Origin: a bacterium | GTDB lineage: Bacteria > Armatimonadota > UBA5829 | Assembly: GCA_021371935.1 (NCBI GenBank) | Contig: JAJFVF010000004.1 | Span: 1 to 64,000, forward strand | Direction of reading: 5' to 3' | DNA length: 64,000 nucleotides | Shown: positions 42,485-50,873 of the stretch, piece by piece | Layout of the letters: each line of letters begins with the position of its first letter | Numbering within the stretch: the first letter of the stretch is position 1 | Program-made: the position numbers and the translations under genes | Notes under the pieces: model-generated | Databases searched by the model: none | Seen by the model: only the letters and a program-made list of their open reading frames with translations | Told to the model about the DNA's origin: nothing

Positions 42485-43162
42485 TCAGTTCTTTTTAGGA
42501 GTTTGCTTCCCTTTCAAAAGTGCTTTGTCTTCATCATCGTCCATCTTCGTGATTATTTTAAGAGCGCTGCCTGCCCATGAGGTTATCTTCGGTATATCAA
42601 CAAAGCCCACAGTGCCGACTGCGTAGCAGTCACTGCCTTTGGGGCTAAGCATGAATCCCAGGTATGTCTTGCCACTCTGGGTGTACATCGCGATGGTTGA
42701 GTCCTTTACGAGTGTAGTGCTGTAAAGCACCCTGTCCCAGCCCTTTGTAGGCGGTACCTGCGATTCAAAAAACTGCATCATCCTGTACGAATCCGCTGAT
42801 TTCGGGAGCTTGAATTTTGTCAGTCGCAATGCCGTTACACCCTGCACCGCGGATGCCAGCCCGTTCAAATCAAGCATCTTGATTATTGGCCCAAGGTCGC
42901 CGCCTGCATCACCAAAACCCTTCGCGAATGAAGGCAGAGCCTGTTTAACCATACCAAGCAGGTCATTTTCCGCAAGATTGATCTCCGTATCCAGAACGGC
43001 GCCAGACGGCAAAACAAATGTCGGAGCTTTTTCCGCCTGCAAAGGCTTTTGTGGAACGACCGTTTGAACCGGCTTAGGTTTGGAAACCTGGGGTTTTACT
43101 GCAGCATGCGAATTGGCCGACAGCAGAAAGACCAGTCCGGCAGCTATCCAAATTCTTCTCAT
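42485..43162 (-). CDS. Secreted hypothetical protein of the sigma-factor operon
   Basis: A 225-aa protein with a signal peptide (MRRIWIAAGLVFLLSANSHA), a Pro/Lys-rich linker (about 22-50) and a globular remainder containing RMMQFFESQVPPTKGWDRVLYS and a KTYLGFMLSPKG strand. That part recalls DUF4252-type domains, but I cannot confirm this. ATG 43162 has GGAGG seven bases upstream. It follows the anti-sigma gene by 36 bases, so the sigma factor may control an envelope function in which this protein takes part. Confidence 0.65.
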   Translation of the reverse strand: MRRIWIAAGLVFLLSANSHAAVKPQVSKPKPVQTVVPQKPLQAEKAPTFVLPSGAVLDTEINLAENDLLGMVKQALPSFAKGFGDAGGDLGPIIKMLDLNGLASAVQGVTALRLTKFKLPKSADSYRMMQFFESQVPPTKGWDRVLYSTTLVKDSTIAMYTQSGKTYLGFMLSPKGSDCYAVGTVGFVDIPKITSWAGSALKIITKMDDDEDKALLKGKQTPKKN

Positions 43163-43198
43163 TTTGTCACCTCCAAGAATTTTCATAAATCCGCTGTA

Positions 43199-43969
43199 TT
43201 AAGAGTCCACTGGCACAAGTTTCTTTATCTTGTCCCCGATGCGATCCACCAGTTCTGGACGTACATTCTCAGATATGCTGATGAGCATCTGCCCCATCAG
43301 CTTTCCGGCCTGATAACTGACTTCCGATGGCACTTCCGGCGGCTGTAACTGCTTCGCCTGCAAAGTGACCGGATCGTCACTGTCGCCTTTATCGATATCT
43401 GACGCTTTTGACGGCGTTACGACAGGTCTGACATGCTTGACAACCGGCGTATGACGATTCCTTACCACCCCTACTGCCGCTCTCTTGACCCGAATGCGTG
43501 CCTGACGCGGCTTCGGCGTCTGCTCTGCCGCCACCGTGAGGTTTTGTTTGGGCATATCCGGCTTGACGATTTCAGGCTTAGGCATGGGCTTCGACGCAAC
43601 TTTTGTCGGAGCGCTCTTTGGGACCTCTGCCACTCTTCGAGCATCCTGCGGATTGCGCGGATAAACCGAAAGAGCAATCAGTCCGATAATGATCACAATA
43701 CAAAGGCATGCCGCCGATGCGTATGCCCAACCCCAATGGTGCGAAGCGGGCTGAGTATCAGACTCCAGCAGTCTGCCTTTCATCTGATCCCAGCTCAGAT
43801 TACACGTCTCATCGTCAGCAGATGCGCTTTTAAGAGCACTGCGCAGCCGCGCGTATCTGTCGGCCTCCAGCCTGCAATGCTCACATCTATCGATATGGCG
43901 GCGGACCCATGCAGGCAGTCTTTCACTATAAGCAAGAATGTTCGATACAAGGCAGCATTTGATGTTCAT
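43199..43969 (-). CDS. Membrane anti-sigma factor (zinc-binding ZAS-like N-terminus)
   Basis: A 256-aa single-pass protein. The N-terminus has the H25-x3-C29-x2-C32 motif (RRHIDRCEHC) of zinc anti-sigma domains, a transmembrane helix at about 81-103, and a Lys/Pro-rich external region rich in VKP-type repeats ending in a small helical domain (about 215-256). It probably holds the adjacent ECF sigma factor inactive until an envelope signal. Starts one base after the sigma gene stops. Confidence 0.8.
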   Translation of the reverse strand: MNIKCCLVSNILAYSERLPAWVRRHIDRCEHCRLEADRYARLRSALKSASADDETCNLSWDQMKGRLLESDTQPASHHWGWAYASAACLCIVIIIGLIALSVYPRNPQDARRVAEVPKSAPTKVASKPMPKPEIVKPDMPKQNLTVAAEQTPKPRQARIRVKRAAVGVVRNRHTPVVKHVRPVVTPSKASDIDKGDSDDPVTLQAKQLQPPEVPSEVSYQAGKLMGQMLISISENVRPELVDRIGDKIKKLVPVDS

Positions 43970-43970
43970 A

Positions 43971-44585
43971 TTACTCCACCTCGCGCGAGAGCAACTTGCG
44001 CAATTTCTTGTGCGCGCTGCACAGTTTCAAACACACATTCGCCGGTGAGCAGCCAATAATATCGGCTGCTTCCCTCTGAGTAAAACCCTGTATATCACAA
44101 AGCACCACCAGAATTCTCTGGCTTACCGGCAGAGACTGCAGGCAGGTTACGAGTTCACAGCGAAGCACACTTCCGTCTTCGAGACCCAGTGTCGGCTCCG
44201 CTATCGACTCCAGGTCGCAATTGTCAATGGCATCGACACTACAACTTGATCGCGACTTAGCCCGGCGCGCACGGTCAGCGCAGAGATTCACAGCGATCCT
44301 ATAAAGCCACGAAAGAAATTTAGTCTCACTGCGAAGCGATGATATGGACTTCCAGGCTCTGAAAAAAACCTCCTGCACGATATCCTCAGCGTCCTGCGCA
44401 TGCCCTATCGACTTGTGCACGAAGGCATAGACTGCATTCTTGTTCATCTCGAACAAAACACCGAATGCATCCAGATCACCCCTTTTAGCCGCAGCCACAA
44501 GCTCGTTCTCAGGGGTCCCCATCTCAGACTCGAATACTCTAGAGTTGTCCGTCAGCATCGTTTCCATGTGATATGACGATTCCAA
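43971..44585 (-). CDS. ECF-type RNA polymerase sigma factor
   Basis: Up to 204 aa. Region 2 is visible as NAVYAFVHKSIGHAQDAEDI then VFFRAW, FLSWLYRIAVNLCAD; region 4 as SLPVSQRILVVLCDIQGFTQ then AADIIGCSPANV. The start is uncertain: TTG 44585 has no ribosome site, ATG 44567 and ATG 44558 are weak, and ATG 44522 gives the usual ECF beginning GTPENELVAAAKRGD. It heads an operon with its anti-sigma factor and a secreted protein. Confidence 0.88.
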   Translation of the reverse strand: MESSYHMETMLTDNSRVFESEMGTPENELVAAAKRGDLDAFGVLFEMNKNAVYAFVHKSIGHAQDAEDIVQEVFFRAWKSISSLRSETKFLSWLYRIAVNLCADRARRAKSRSSCSVDAIDNCDLESIAEPTLGLEDGSVLRCELVTCLQSLPVSQRILVVLCDIQGFTQREAADIIGCSPANVCLKLCSAHKKLRKLLSREVE

Positions 44586-44727
44586 TGAGAAAAAATTAAG
44601 TCATACAAAGATTCTTTTCTGTTGTCCGAATTCCCTTCGATTTCAAAACCTGCATGACCGTGCAGGAATGCCATTTCATAAAAGCTAACCAACTATTGGG
44701 AACAATCTGCGTTCGATGGAGGAATAG

Positions 44728-45957
44728 ATGTCTGAACTCGCGATCTTCGGAGGGAAAAAAACCTGCGACTTCCAGTGGCCGGGCTGGCCTGTGTATGGAG
44801 ATAAGGAACGTAATGCGCTGCTTGAAGTGCTTGAATCAGGCAAATGGTGGTACGGCGAGAAAGTTCAAGAATTCGAGAGCAAATTTGCCGAGTTTCAAAA
44901 CGCGAAATACGGTGTGACGGCTACCAGCGGAACCACAGCCCTCGAATCCGCTCTCAATGCATTGGGGATAGGCGCGGGCGATGAAGTAATAGTCCCGCCG
45001 TATACGTTTATGGCCACAGCAAGCGCTGTGCTGCGAGTCAATGCGATTCCCATATTCGCCGATATCGAGCCTGACACTTTCTGCATAGACCCCGAAGATG
45101 TCAAGCATAAGGTCACCGACAGGACTAAAGCCATAATACCTGTGCATTTGGCCGGACATGTCGCCGATATGGACAGACTATGGGAGATTGCACGCAAACA
45201 TGATCTATACCTGATTGAGGACGCCTGCCACGCATGGGGGAGCCAGTGGAACGGCAAAGGCGTCGGGGCAGTGGGTCATTGCGGTGTTTTCAGCTTCCAA
45301 GCATCAAAAAATATCAACAGCGCCGAAGGCGGGATTATGCTCACAGACCATGAGTGGATCGCTGATGCATGCCGCAGCATCACAAACTGCGGACGATCCA
45401 AGACAGGCGCATGGTACGAGCATCATGTGATCGGGTCGAACCTGAGGCTCACCGAATTTCAGGCAGCGATACTCCTTGCGCAGCTTACACGACTCGAATC
45501 GCAGACCATGAAGCGTATGCAGAGCGTGAAGATAATCGAGGATGTGCTTAGGGACGTGCCGGGAATACATCTGACCAGGCATGATGATCGAATGACAAGA
45601 CGCAGCTATCATTTCTATCCGTTCAGGCTCGACCTGAAGCGACTCGGCATGTCACGAGCACGGTTCATCGAGGCTTGTGAGGCGGAGGGAATCCCATTAT
45701 CGCCGGGCTATACAATGCCGCTGTATAAAAACCCCATGTTTCTCCAGGAAAAAGAGGGACCGGCCAACTGCCCGTTCTCATGTCCTTATTACGACAGAAA
45801 GATCGATTATGCCGGCGTAAACTGCCCCGTCTGTGAGGAAGTCTGCAATGACACATGCTGGATAACTCACCCGATGCTGCTGGCTGACGAAACAAATATA
45901 GCTGCCCTGGCAAATGGAATCAAAAAAGTCTGTGAGAATGCGGGGGAACTGGCATAA
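44728..45957 (+). CDS. DegT/DnrJ/EryC1/StrS-family PLP aminotransferase
   Basis: A 409-aa sugar/inositol aminotransferase-like protein with PLP lysine K194 in FSFQASKNINSAEGG, TSGTTALESAL at 66-76 and EDACHAWG near 164-171. A Cys-rich stretch near the C-terminus (CPFSCPYYDR and NCPVCEEVCNDTCW) has seven cysteines within about 40 residues. This is more than I expect in the family and could bind metal. ATG has GGAGG nine bases upstream. Its stop overlaps the next start by one base, so it is coupled to the ceramidase-like gene. Confidence 0.85.
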   Translation: MSELAIFGGKKTCDFQWPGWPVYGDKERNALLEVLESGKWWYGEKVQEFESKFAEFQNAKYGVTATSGTTALESALNALGIGAGDEVIVPPYTFMATASAVLRVNAIPIFADIEPDTFCIDPEDVKHKVTDRTKAIIPVHLAGHVADMDRLWEIARKHDLYLIEDACHAWGSQWNGKGVGAVGHCGVFSFQASKNINSAEGGIMLTDHEWIADACRSITNCGRSKTGAWYEHHVIGSNLRLTEFQAAILLAQLTRLESQTMKRMQSVKIIEDVLRDVPGIHLTRHDDRMTRRSYHFYPFRLDLKRLGMSRARFIEACEAEGIPLSPGYTMPLYKNPMFLQEKEGPANCPFSCPYYDRKIDYAGVNCPVCEEVCNDTCWITHPMLLADETNIAALANGIKKVCENAGELA

Positions 45958-47261
45958 TGTCGCTGTTCAGAGCATCGGCAACTCAGACCGATCTTGAGCC
46001 ATGGCCGGGCGTATGGATGACCGGTTACGGCGCAAGGACAAAACCCGCCGAGGGCACTCATGACCCAATTATGGCTCGCGCACTGATGATGGATGCTGAC
46101 GGAGAGTATCTCGTAATTGTCTCGTGCGACCTGCTCGGTATCGGCACCAATGATGTTAACGATATACGCAGGAGTATTCATCAGCAGACCGGCATACCTG
46201 AAAAATCCATTATGATCACAGGCACTCATACTCACTCCGGTCCGGCCACACAGTATCAGCGCGGAGTGATGGGCATGCTCAACCCCGAATGGCTCGCCAA
46301 GGCAAAGGAAAAGATCACAGAGGCTGTCTGCACGCTGCCCGGCAAACTGGAACCGGCCACATTCTCATATGCAAAGACAAAAATAGAAGAATTCGGATAT
46401 AACAGGGCGGACAAGTCACGCTCGATAGACGAAGATTTCATAGCATTCAGCGTAGACTCATGGGCAGGCACAAATATCGCGACACTCATCAATTTCTCCA
46501 CTCATGCGGTCACGCTGGGACCCCAAAATTTGCTCTTCTCTGGAGACTTCCCCGGTGCGGCATGTCGAAAACTGGGCAATATCAGAGGCGGGATTGGGAT
46601 GTACCTGGCAGGAGCCGGAGGTGACGCCGACCCCATAATCAACCGCGACAGGGGCTGGGGAACCGGCACTTTCGAGGACGTGGAAGCATTCGGCAATATG
46701 CTTGCCCGTAAAGCAGATGAGCTTTTGAATGATGCTCAAAAGGCATGCGCGGTCAAGATCAAGACATGCAGTGAGATCGTGGATATGCCTATGGCTGAAC
46801 CTGTCTCAGACAAAGAACTGACCGAACTGACAGCCAAGTATGAATCGGCTATAGCAGAGGCGGACAGTGCAGGAAAAACCTGCATGGAATCGGCTATGCT
46901 GCAGTGGGCAAACGATCTCAAAGCCGCAATCCAAAATAACTGCGTCCCCAAAACGACTCCTATCGAGATATTCGCGGCAAAGATAAATGACTTCTATCTA
47001 GTCGGAGTGCCCGTGGAGGCTTATTCGGATATCGCACTGGCGGTCAAAGCCGATATGTCACCAGCTGTTTGCGCGTTCGTCGGTTATGCAAATGGGCTAT
47101 ACTGCTATATCCCTGCTAAATGGGAATATGAGCAGGGTGGATATGCTGCTACGGCTTATCGGTGGTTCGAGGGAATGATGACGGGTTTTTGTGAAGATGC
47201 GGACAGCCGTCTGGTTTCGGCAATACTGAAGATATTCTCGCAGATGGATACGCAGGAATAG
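45957..47261 (+). CDS. Neutral/alkaline non-lysosomal ceramidase-like hydrolase
   Basis: The 434-aa product matches the N-terminal catalytic domain of neutral ceramidases: an early GVWMTGYG, ITGTHTHSGPATQY (about 87-100) with zinc histidines, THAVTLG and GAGGDADP. It lacks the C-terminal immunoglobulin-like domain and any signal peptide. It is therefore probably a cytoplasmic amidohydrolase acting on an unknown amide, perhaps related to the amino sugar or inositol product of the coupled aminotransferase (inference). Confidence 0.75.
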   Translation: MSLFRASATQTDLEPWPGVWMTGYGARTKPAEGTHDPIMARALMMDADGEYLVIVSCDLLGIGTNDVNDIRRSIHQQTGIPEKSIMITGTHTHSGPATQYQRGVMGMLNPEWLAKAKEKITEAVCTLPGKLEPATFSYAKTKIEEFGYNRADKSRSIDEDFIAFSVDSWAGTNIATLINFSTHAVTLGPQNLLFSGDFPGAACRKLGNIRGGIGMYLAGAGGDADPIINRDRGWGTGTFEDVEAFGNMLARKADELLNDAQKACAVKIKTCSEIVDMPMAEPVSDKELTELTAKYESAIAEADSAGKTCMESAMLQWANDLKAAIQNNCVPKTTPIEIFAAKINDFYLVGVPVEAYSDIALAVKADMSPAVCAFVGYANGLYCYIPAKWEYEQGGYAATAYRWFEGMMTGFCEDADSRLVSAILKIFSQMDTQE

Positions 47262-47312
47262 TGCCTGCTTGCGGCTAAAGCATATTGGGTAGTAATCACC
47301 CGGAGGTAGAAA

Positions 47313-48236
47313 TTGAACGCAAATATACGCAGCGCATGCGTCGATAATATTCTCGACCTGGTCGGAAACACGCCCATGCTGCACCTGTGCAGAATTGCCG
47401 ACGGCAACATATGGGCTAAAGCCGAATTCTTCAACCCCGCAGGCAGCGTTAAGGACAGGGTCGCCAAATATATAATCGAGCAGGCAGAGATAACCGGCAA
47501 GCTCAAACGCGGCTCCACAATTGTCGAGGCAACAAGCGGCAACACGGGGATTGCAGTCGCATTTGTAGGTAAGCTCAAAGGATATAAGGTCATCATATGC
47601 ATGCCCTCGGATATGAGTGAGGAACGCAAGAAGATCATACGAGCACTTGGAGCAGAACTGGTCGAAACCCCAGCCAAAGAGAGTATTTCCGGAGCTGTCG
47701 CAAAAGCTGAGGATATCAGGCGTGAAATTGCCGACTCATTTTTGATGGGGCAGTTCGTTAACCCGCTCAATCCCGAGATTCACTACAAAACGACCGCAGT
47801 GGAACTATGGGAGCAGATGGAAGGGCGCGTGGACGGATATTGCGCAGGCGTAGGAAGCGGCGGAACACTTGGCGGAGTCGCCAAATTCCTAAAGGAAAAG
47901 AACCCCAATGTGCGGATTGCAGCCGTGGAACCCAAAAACTCTGCTGCCCTGCTCGGACATGAACCGGGACTGCACCAAATTCAAGGGATAGGTGATGGGT
48001 TCGTGCCGCCTGTGCTGGACGTTGAACTTATCGATGAGGTCATCACCGTAACCGATGACGACGCAATCAACACGACCCGAAGTCTTGCCAGCATGGAAGG
48101 CGCTCTGGTGGGCACGTCATCAGGAGCAAATGTCTGGGCAGCGATGCAGCTTGTTAAAAAGCTTGGACCAGGCAGCAGAGTGGCTACGATTCTGCCGGAC
48201 CGCGTGGAGAGATATTTCAGCACCAGCCTTATCTAG
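47313..48236 (+). CDS. cysK: Cysteine synthase (O-acetylserine sulfhydrylase)
   Basis: PLP enzyme making cysteine from O-acetylserine and sulfide. 307 aa: PLP lysine K47 in NPAGSVKDR, TSGNTG asparagine loop at about 74-79, GVGSGGTLGG phosphate loop, and the C-terminal GTSSGAN. TTG start 47313 with GGAGG seven bases upstream. The 3' end overlaps the convergent methyltransferase gene by four bases. O-phosphoserine or CBS-like variants cannot be excluded. Confidence 0.92.
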   Translation: MNANIRSACVDNILDLVGNTPMLHLCRIADGNIWAKAEFFNPAGSVKDRVAKYIIEQAEITGKLKRGSTIVEATSGNTGIAVAFVGKLKGYKVIICMPSDMSEERKKIIRALGAELVETPAKESISGAVAKAEDIRREIADSFLMGQFVNPLNPEIHYKTTAVELWEQMEGRVDGYCAGVGSGGTLGGVAKFLKEKNPNVRIAAVEPKNSAALLGHEPGLHQIQGIGDGFVPPVLDVELIDEVITVTDDDAINTTRSLASMEGALVGTSSGANVWAAMQLVKKLGPGSRVATILPDRVERYFSTSLI

Positions 48237-48970
48237 CGTTTGCGAAACAGACCGATCCAAAGAAATGGTTCGCCAAACAGATCGCCCTTGGAGCAATGGT
48301 GCATCTGCCGCAATTCAATCGCCTCAAAATATGGGCTAAAAATTTTCATCAGCCTTGGTTTTGAATATCCCAAGCCACCGTGCATGCTGCGATCTCTATA
48401 AACTTGCCAGTCGGTAACATCAGCTCCGCCCATCTCCTCAGGTGACGCCGCACCCATACAGGTCAAGCCAAATGCTCCGCTGGGTTTGAGCGCTGTAGTT
48501 ATTAGCGAGGTAAAAGACATCCTGCGGTGCGGGGGTATATGATGGAAGCACCCACAATCATAGACTAAATCATAGCTGCCGGCTTCAATTGGAAAGTCAA
48601 AAATAGACGAACATATGAAATTAACATCAACACCAGCCTCTGCAGATTTCTCCTTAGCCCATTCGATTGATACGGGTGATATATCTATCGCATCTACATT
48701 GCAGCCCTGCGTTGCCATATATATTGCATTTCTGCCCGCGCCACAACCAAGTTCAAGCACTCGACCCGGCTGTAACTGATTACTGTCGAACCAGCTAACC
48801 AGACACTCATCAGGAGCGTTTATGAAGAACGGAATCTGCTTGGACCTGTCGGAATAAAACGAATCCCACCATTTCGATTCATCACGCAAAAGGGAATCCA
48901 GCATACGCAGGACATCATCGTTGCTGAGAATTGTCTCATCAGGATTATCGTTGCGCCAGATATAGCTCAA
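48233..48970 (-). CDS. SAM-dependent methyltransferase, class I
   Basis: A 245-aa Rossmann-type methyltransferase: motif I VLELGCGAGRNAIYMA, acidic residue in VDAIDISPVSIEWA, and DLVYDCGCFHHIPPHRR. The substrate is unknown; thiopurine/tellurite-type small-molecule methyltransferases look similar. An ATG at 49018 lies inside the terminator of the upstream tRNA gene, so I place the start at TTG 48970 (GGGGG five bases upstream); a later in-frame ATG is possible. Confidence 0.8.
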   Translation of the reverse strand: MSYIWRNDNPDETILSNDDVLRMLDSLLRDESKWWDSFYSDRSKQIPFFINAPDECLVSWFDSNQLQPGRVLELGCGAGRNAIYMATQGCNVDAIDISPVSIEWAKEKSAEAGVDVNFICSSIFDFPIEAGSYDLVYDCGCFHHIPPHRRMSFTSLITTALKPSGAFGLTCMGAASPEEMGGADVTDWQVYRDRSMHGGLGYSKPRLMKIFSPYFEAIELRQMHHCSKGDLFGEPFLWIGLFRKR

Positions 48971-48983
48971 CCGGGCCCCCAAT

Positions 48984-49025
48984 AAAAAAACCGCGCTCAC
49001 AAAATCTATTGCAATCACGGTTTTT
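48984..49025 (-). terminator. Terminator of tRNA-Lys
   Basis: AAAAACCG (plus 48986-48993) pairs with CGGTTTTT (49018-49025). On the minus strand the stem ends in seven U. It starts nine bases past the tRNA 3' end. Confidence 0.8.
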
Positions 49026-49033
49026 AATCATTC

Positions 49034-49108
49034 TGGTGGGTCGGCTGGGATTCGAACCCAGGACTCTCGCCTTAAAAGGGCGATACTCTACCACTGAGTT
49101 ACCGACCC
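49034..49108 (-). tRNA. tRNA-Lys (UUU)
   Basis: A 75-nt cloverleaf: acceptor GGGTCGG/CCGACCC, D arm with AGTGGTAGAGT, anticodon stem TCGCC/GGCGA with loop CTTTTAA (anticodon TTT), T arm CTGGG-TTCGAAT-CCCAG, discriminator A and encoded CCA. It has its own promoter upstream and a terminator downstream. Confidence 0.97.
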
Positions 49109-49128
49109 GTCGACATTGCGACTAGGAA

Positions 49129-49158
49129 ATTATACCATCTTCGGTAGGGCACGGTCAA
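49129..49158 (-). promoter_or_regulatory. Promoter of tRNA-Lys
   Basis: Minus-strand TTGACC (49153-49158), 18-base spacer ending in TGG, perfect TATAAT (49129-49134). The start would fall a few bases before the tRNA. Confidence 0.8.
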
Positions 49159-49189
49159 CGCTTGTAAAGACTGATTTCAGATGATTTGG

Positions 49190-49280
49190 CAGACAGCAAT
49201 TATGAATATAGAGAACGCAACATAGTCCGGCGGCTTCGGCAGCAGGGTTTGGTCTATGCAGAGTTATACGTTGCTGTCTG
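49190..49280. repeat. 91-bp nested inverted repeat
   Basis: CAGACAGCAA (49190-49199) pairs with TTGCTGTCTG (49271-49280). Inside it CATAGtCC (49221-49228) pairs with GGtCTATG (49251-49258), leaving a G+C-rich loop. It lies between the DUF4062-like gene's stop and the tRNA-Lys promoter. No target duplication is evident. Confidence 0.6.
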
Positions 49281-49301
49281 ATGAAACCGCACGCTATCAC
49301 G

Positions 49302-50720
49302 CTATATTGTACCTAGCTTGGAAAAATCATACCAAGGACGCATCCGCCAGATTCCAGGGTAAGCATGAGAAAGAAGCTCGTTGATCTGACCAATTTTACT
49401 CAGCAACTCTGACATGTCAATGCCAATTGCTGTGCAAAACTCGCCAAGATAATCACGGCTTTCACACTTACGCAAAAATATTGGAGCACTTAAGTATACA
49501 CAACATATAGGTGCCCAGATACCATACCAACCTTCCAAGGACTCTGCTAAGCACGCTGAACGAAGAAAAAGAAAGTAATCCGCTGCAACAAAATCACTAA
49601 AGGTTATTGGTAAATCAGTTGCAGTCTCAAATTGCTCCTTAAGAACATCTGCAGTAACTGATATATGATTTAATCCTAGTCGCTTATTCCTATCATTGTC
49701 CAGAGATGGAATTATGCAACTTATTATATCATTTGTAACATATCCACCATAACGCATGCTTGGGTCGAACAGATTCATTGAAAGAATTTTTCCCATCCAG
49801 TCCCATTTCTCAGCTTTAACAAGTACAGCAATAAAACCGACAAATGACCTGTATATTAAAAACTTGTATCCATCAAACCAACTGTCTTTATAGTGTCCTG
49901 TAAACTCATCTGAAGGATGTTGTAAGTCAAGCAACTGTCCAAAGCCGTTGTAAATCGCTCTCACAGCGTCAAGCGAATCATATTCTGTAGCAATATCTGC
50001 TGCTCGTATCATCTGGTCAGAAATAGAAACACCGACATCAATTTGTTGCATAATTGCTTCGTCAGTATGGTCATAGCTATCAAAATCCGGCTTTGTATTC
50101 TGTATATCTTTGTAAAACTGGGCCATAAACTTGGCGTACGCTGAAGATGCCCTATTTGGAGTTATTAGCAATACATCATCAGGATTCTCCTTGATACTCT
50201 TATTGCTTCCAGAACGCCCAAGTGCAGTAACTGTTTTAGTTAGGTGTCGCTGCAGTTGTTCTGTTAGTTCCTGTATGGTGTTAAACGAAGCAATAAGCCC
50301 ATTCGCACTACACTTCTCTTTATATTGCCTCAGCGCTTCCAATTGGTCTGTATCGACATCAGAGGGTGTACATGGCTTGTCCGAAAAATATAATCGTATA
50401 GGTTTTCCATTTTTCTGAAACACATCTATTTCTTCAGCAGTGCCGGATTCTGCAACTCCAGTTGGAGTACCTAACCGTGTCCAAAAAATTCCAATCAGAA
50501 TGTCAGCATCTTGGACTATCTGATCGTTAATTATTGCTTGTGGCCTGTCACCCATTTCTGGTGTAGCATCTAGTTCCCATCTAGTTGGTTGCAGATATAC
50601 ACCATAAGAAGCAGAATTGGCAGAATTCCAGTTGGCAATAGCAGAACATATGGCCTCGCGTTCTTCTTGCACATCCCCTGGACTAGCAATTAAGACACTA
50701 TATACAGTCGCATTTCTCAA
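49302..50720 (-). CDS. DUF4062-like (TIR/SLOG-type) protein, possible defence gene
   Basis: A 472-aa protein. Residues 1 to about 130 form an alpha/beta domain beginning VYSVLIASPGDVQEERE, with RPQAIINDQIV, ADILIGIFWTRLGTPTG and SGTAEEI, a pattern I associate with DUF4062 domains found in nucleotide-sensing and defence proteins. The remaining about 340 residues are helical and unrecognised. Base composition is visibly richer in A+T than the neighbours, and the gene lies alone beside a tRNA gene, so recent acquisition is plausible. TTG 50720 has AAGGAG nine bases upstream. No partner effector is adjacent. Confidence 0.6.
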   Translation of the reverse strand: MRNATVYSVLIASPGDVQEEREAICSAIANWNSANSASYGVYLQPTRWELDATPEMGDRPQAIINDQIVQDADILIGIFWTRLGTPTGVAESGTAEEIDVFQKNGKPIRLYFSDKPCTPSDVDTDQLEALRQYKEKCSANGLIASFNTIQELTEQLQRHLTKTVTALGRSGSNKSIKENPDDVLLITPNRASSAYAKFMAQFYKDIQNTKPDFDSYDHTDEAIMQQIDVGVSISDQMIRAADIATEYDSLDAVRAIYNGFGQLLDLQHPSDEFTGHYKDSWFDGYKFLIYRSFVGFIAVLVKAEKWDWMGKILSMNLFDPSMRYGGYVTNDIISCIIPSLDNDRNKRLGLNHISVTADVLKEQFETATDLPITFSDFVAADYFLFLRSACLAESLEGWYGIWAPICCVYLSAPIFLRKCESRDYLGEFCTAIGIDMSELLSKIGQINELLSHAYPGIWRMRPWYDFSKLGTI

Positions 50721-50768
50721 GGTGTATTTCTCCTTTCGCCATATTGCATAATAAACCAAAGAGGATAG

Positions 50769-50808
50769 GCTGCGCCCTCACCCTAACCCTCTTCCCCAGG
50801 AGAGGGAA
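50769..50808. repeat. Dispersed repeat R2, copy upstream of the DUF4062-like gene
   Basis: CTGCGCCCTCACCCTAACCC then CTCTTCCCCAGGAGAGGGAA; same unit as 18036-18073 inside carB and 22470-22508. Confidence 0.8.
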
Positions 50809-50836
50809 TAAGGCCGGCATTACCGCACACACCAAC

Positions 50837-50870
50837 AAAATAATCAATCCAATATACTCAATACTAAATC
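50837..50870. repeat. A+T-rich dispersed repeat R6, copy at the lepA 3' end
   Basis: AAAATAATCAATCC then ATATACTCAATACTAAATC, ending three bases before the lepA stop codon. Confidence 0.5.
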
Positions 50871-50873
50871 AGA

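Noticed and set aside
48971-49018. Methyltransferase start at ATG 49018
   Set aside because: The codons would overlap the intrinsic terminator of tRNA-Lys, so most transcripts would not contain them intact.
49190-49280. Possible retron msr/msd
   Set aside because: Inverted repeats and internal hairpin are present, but no reverse transcriptase gene is nearby.
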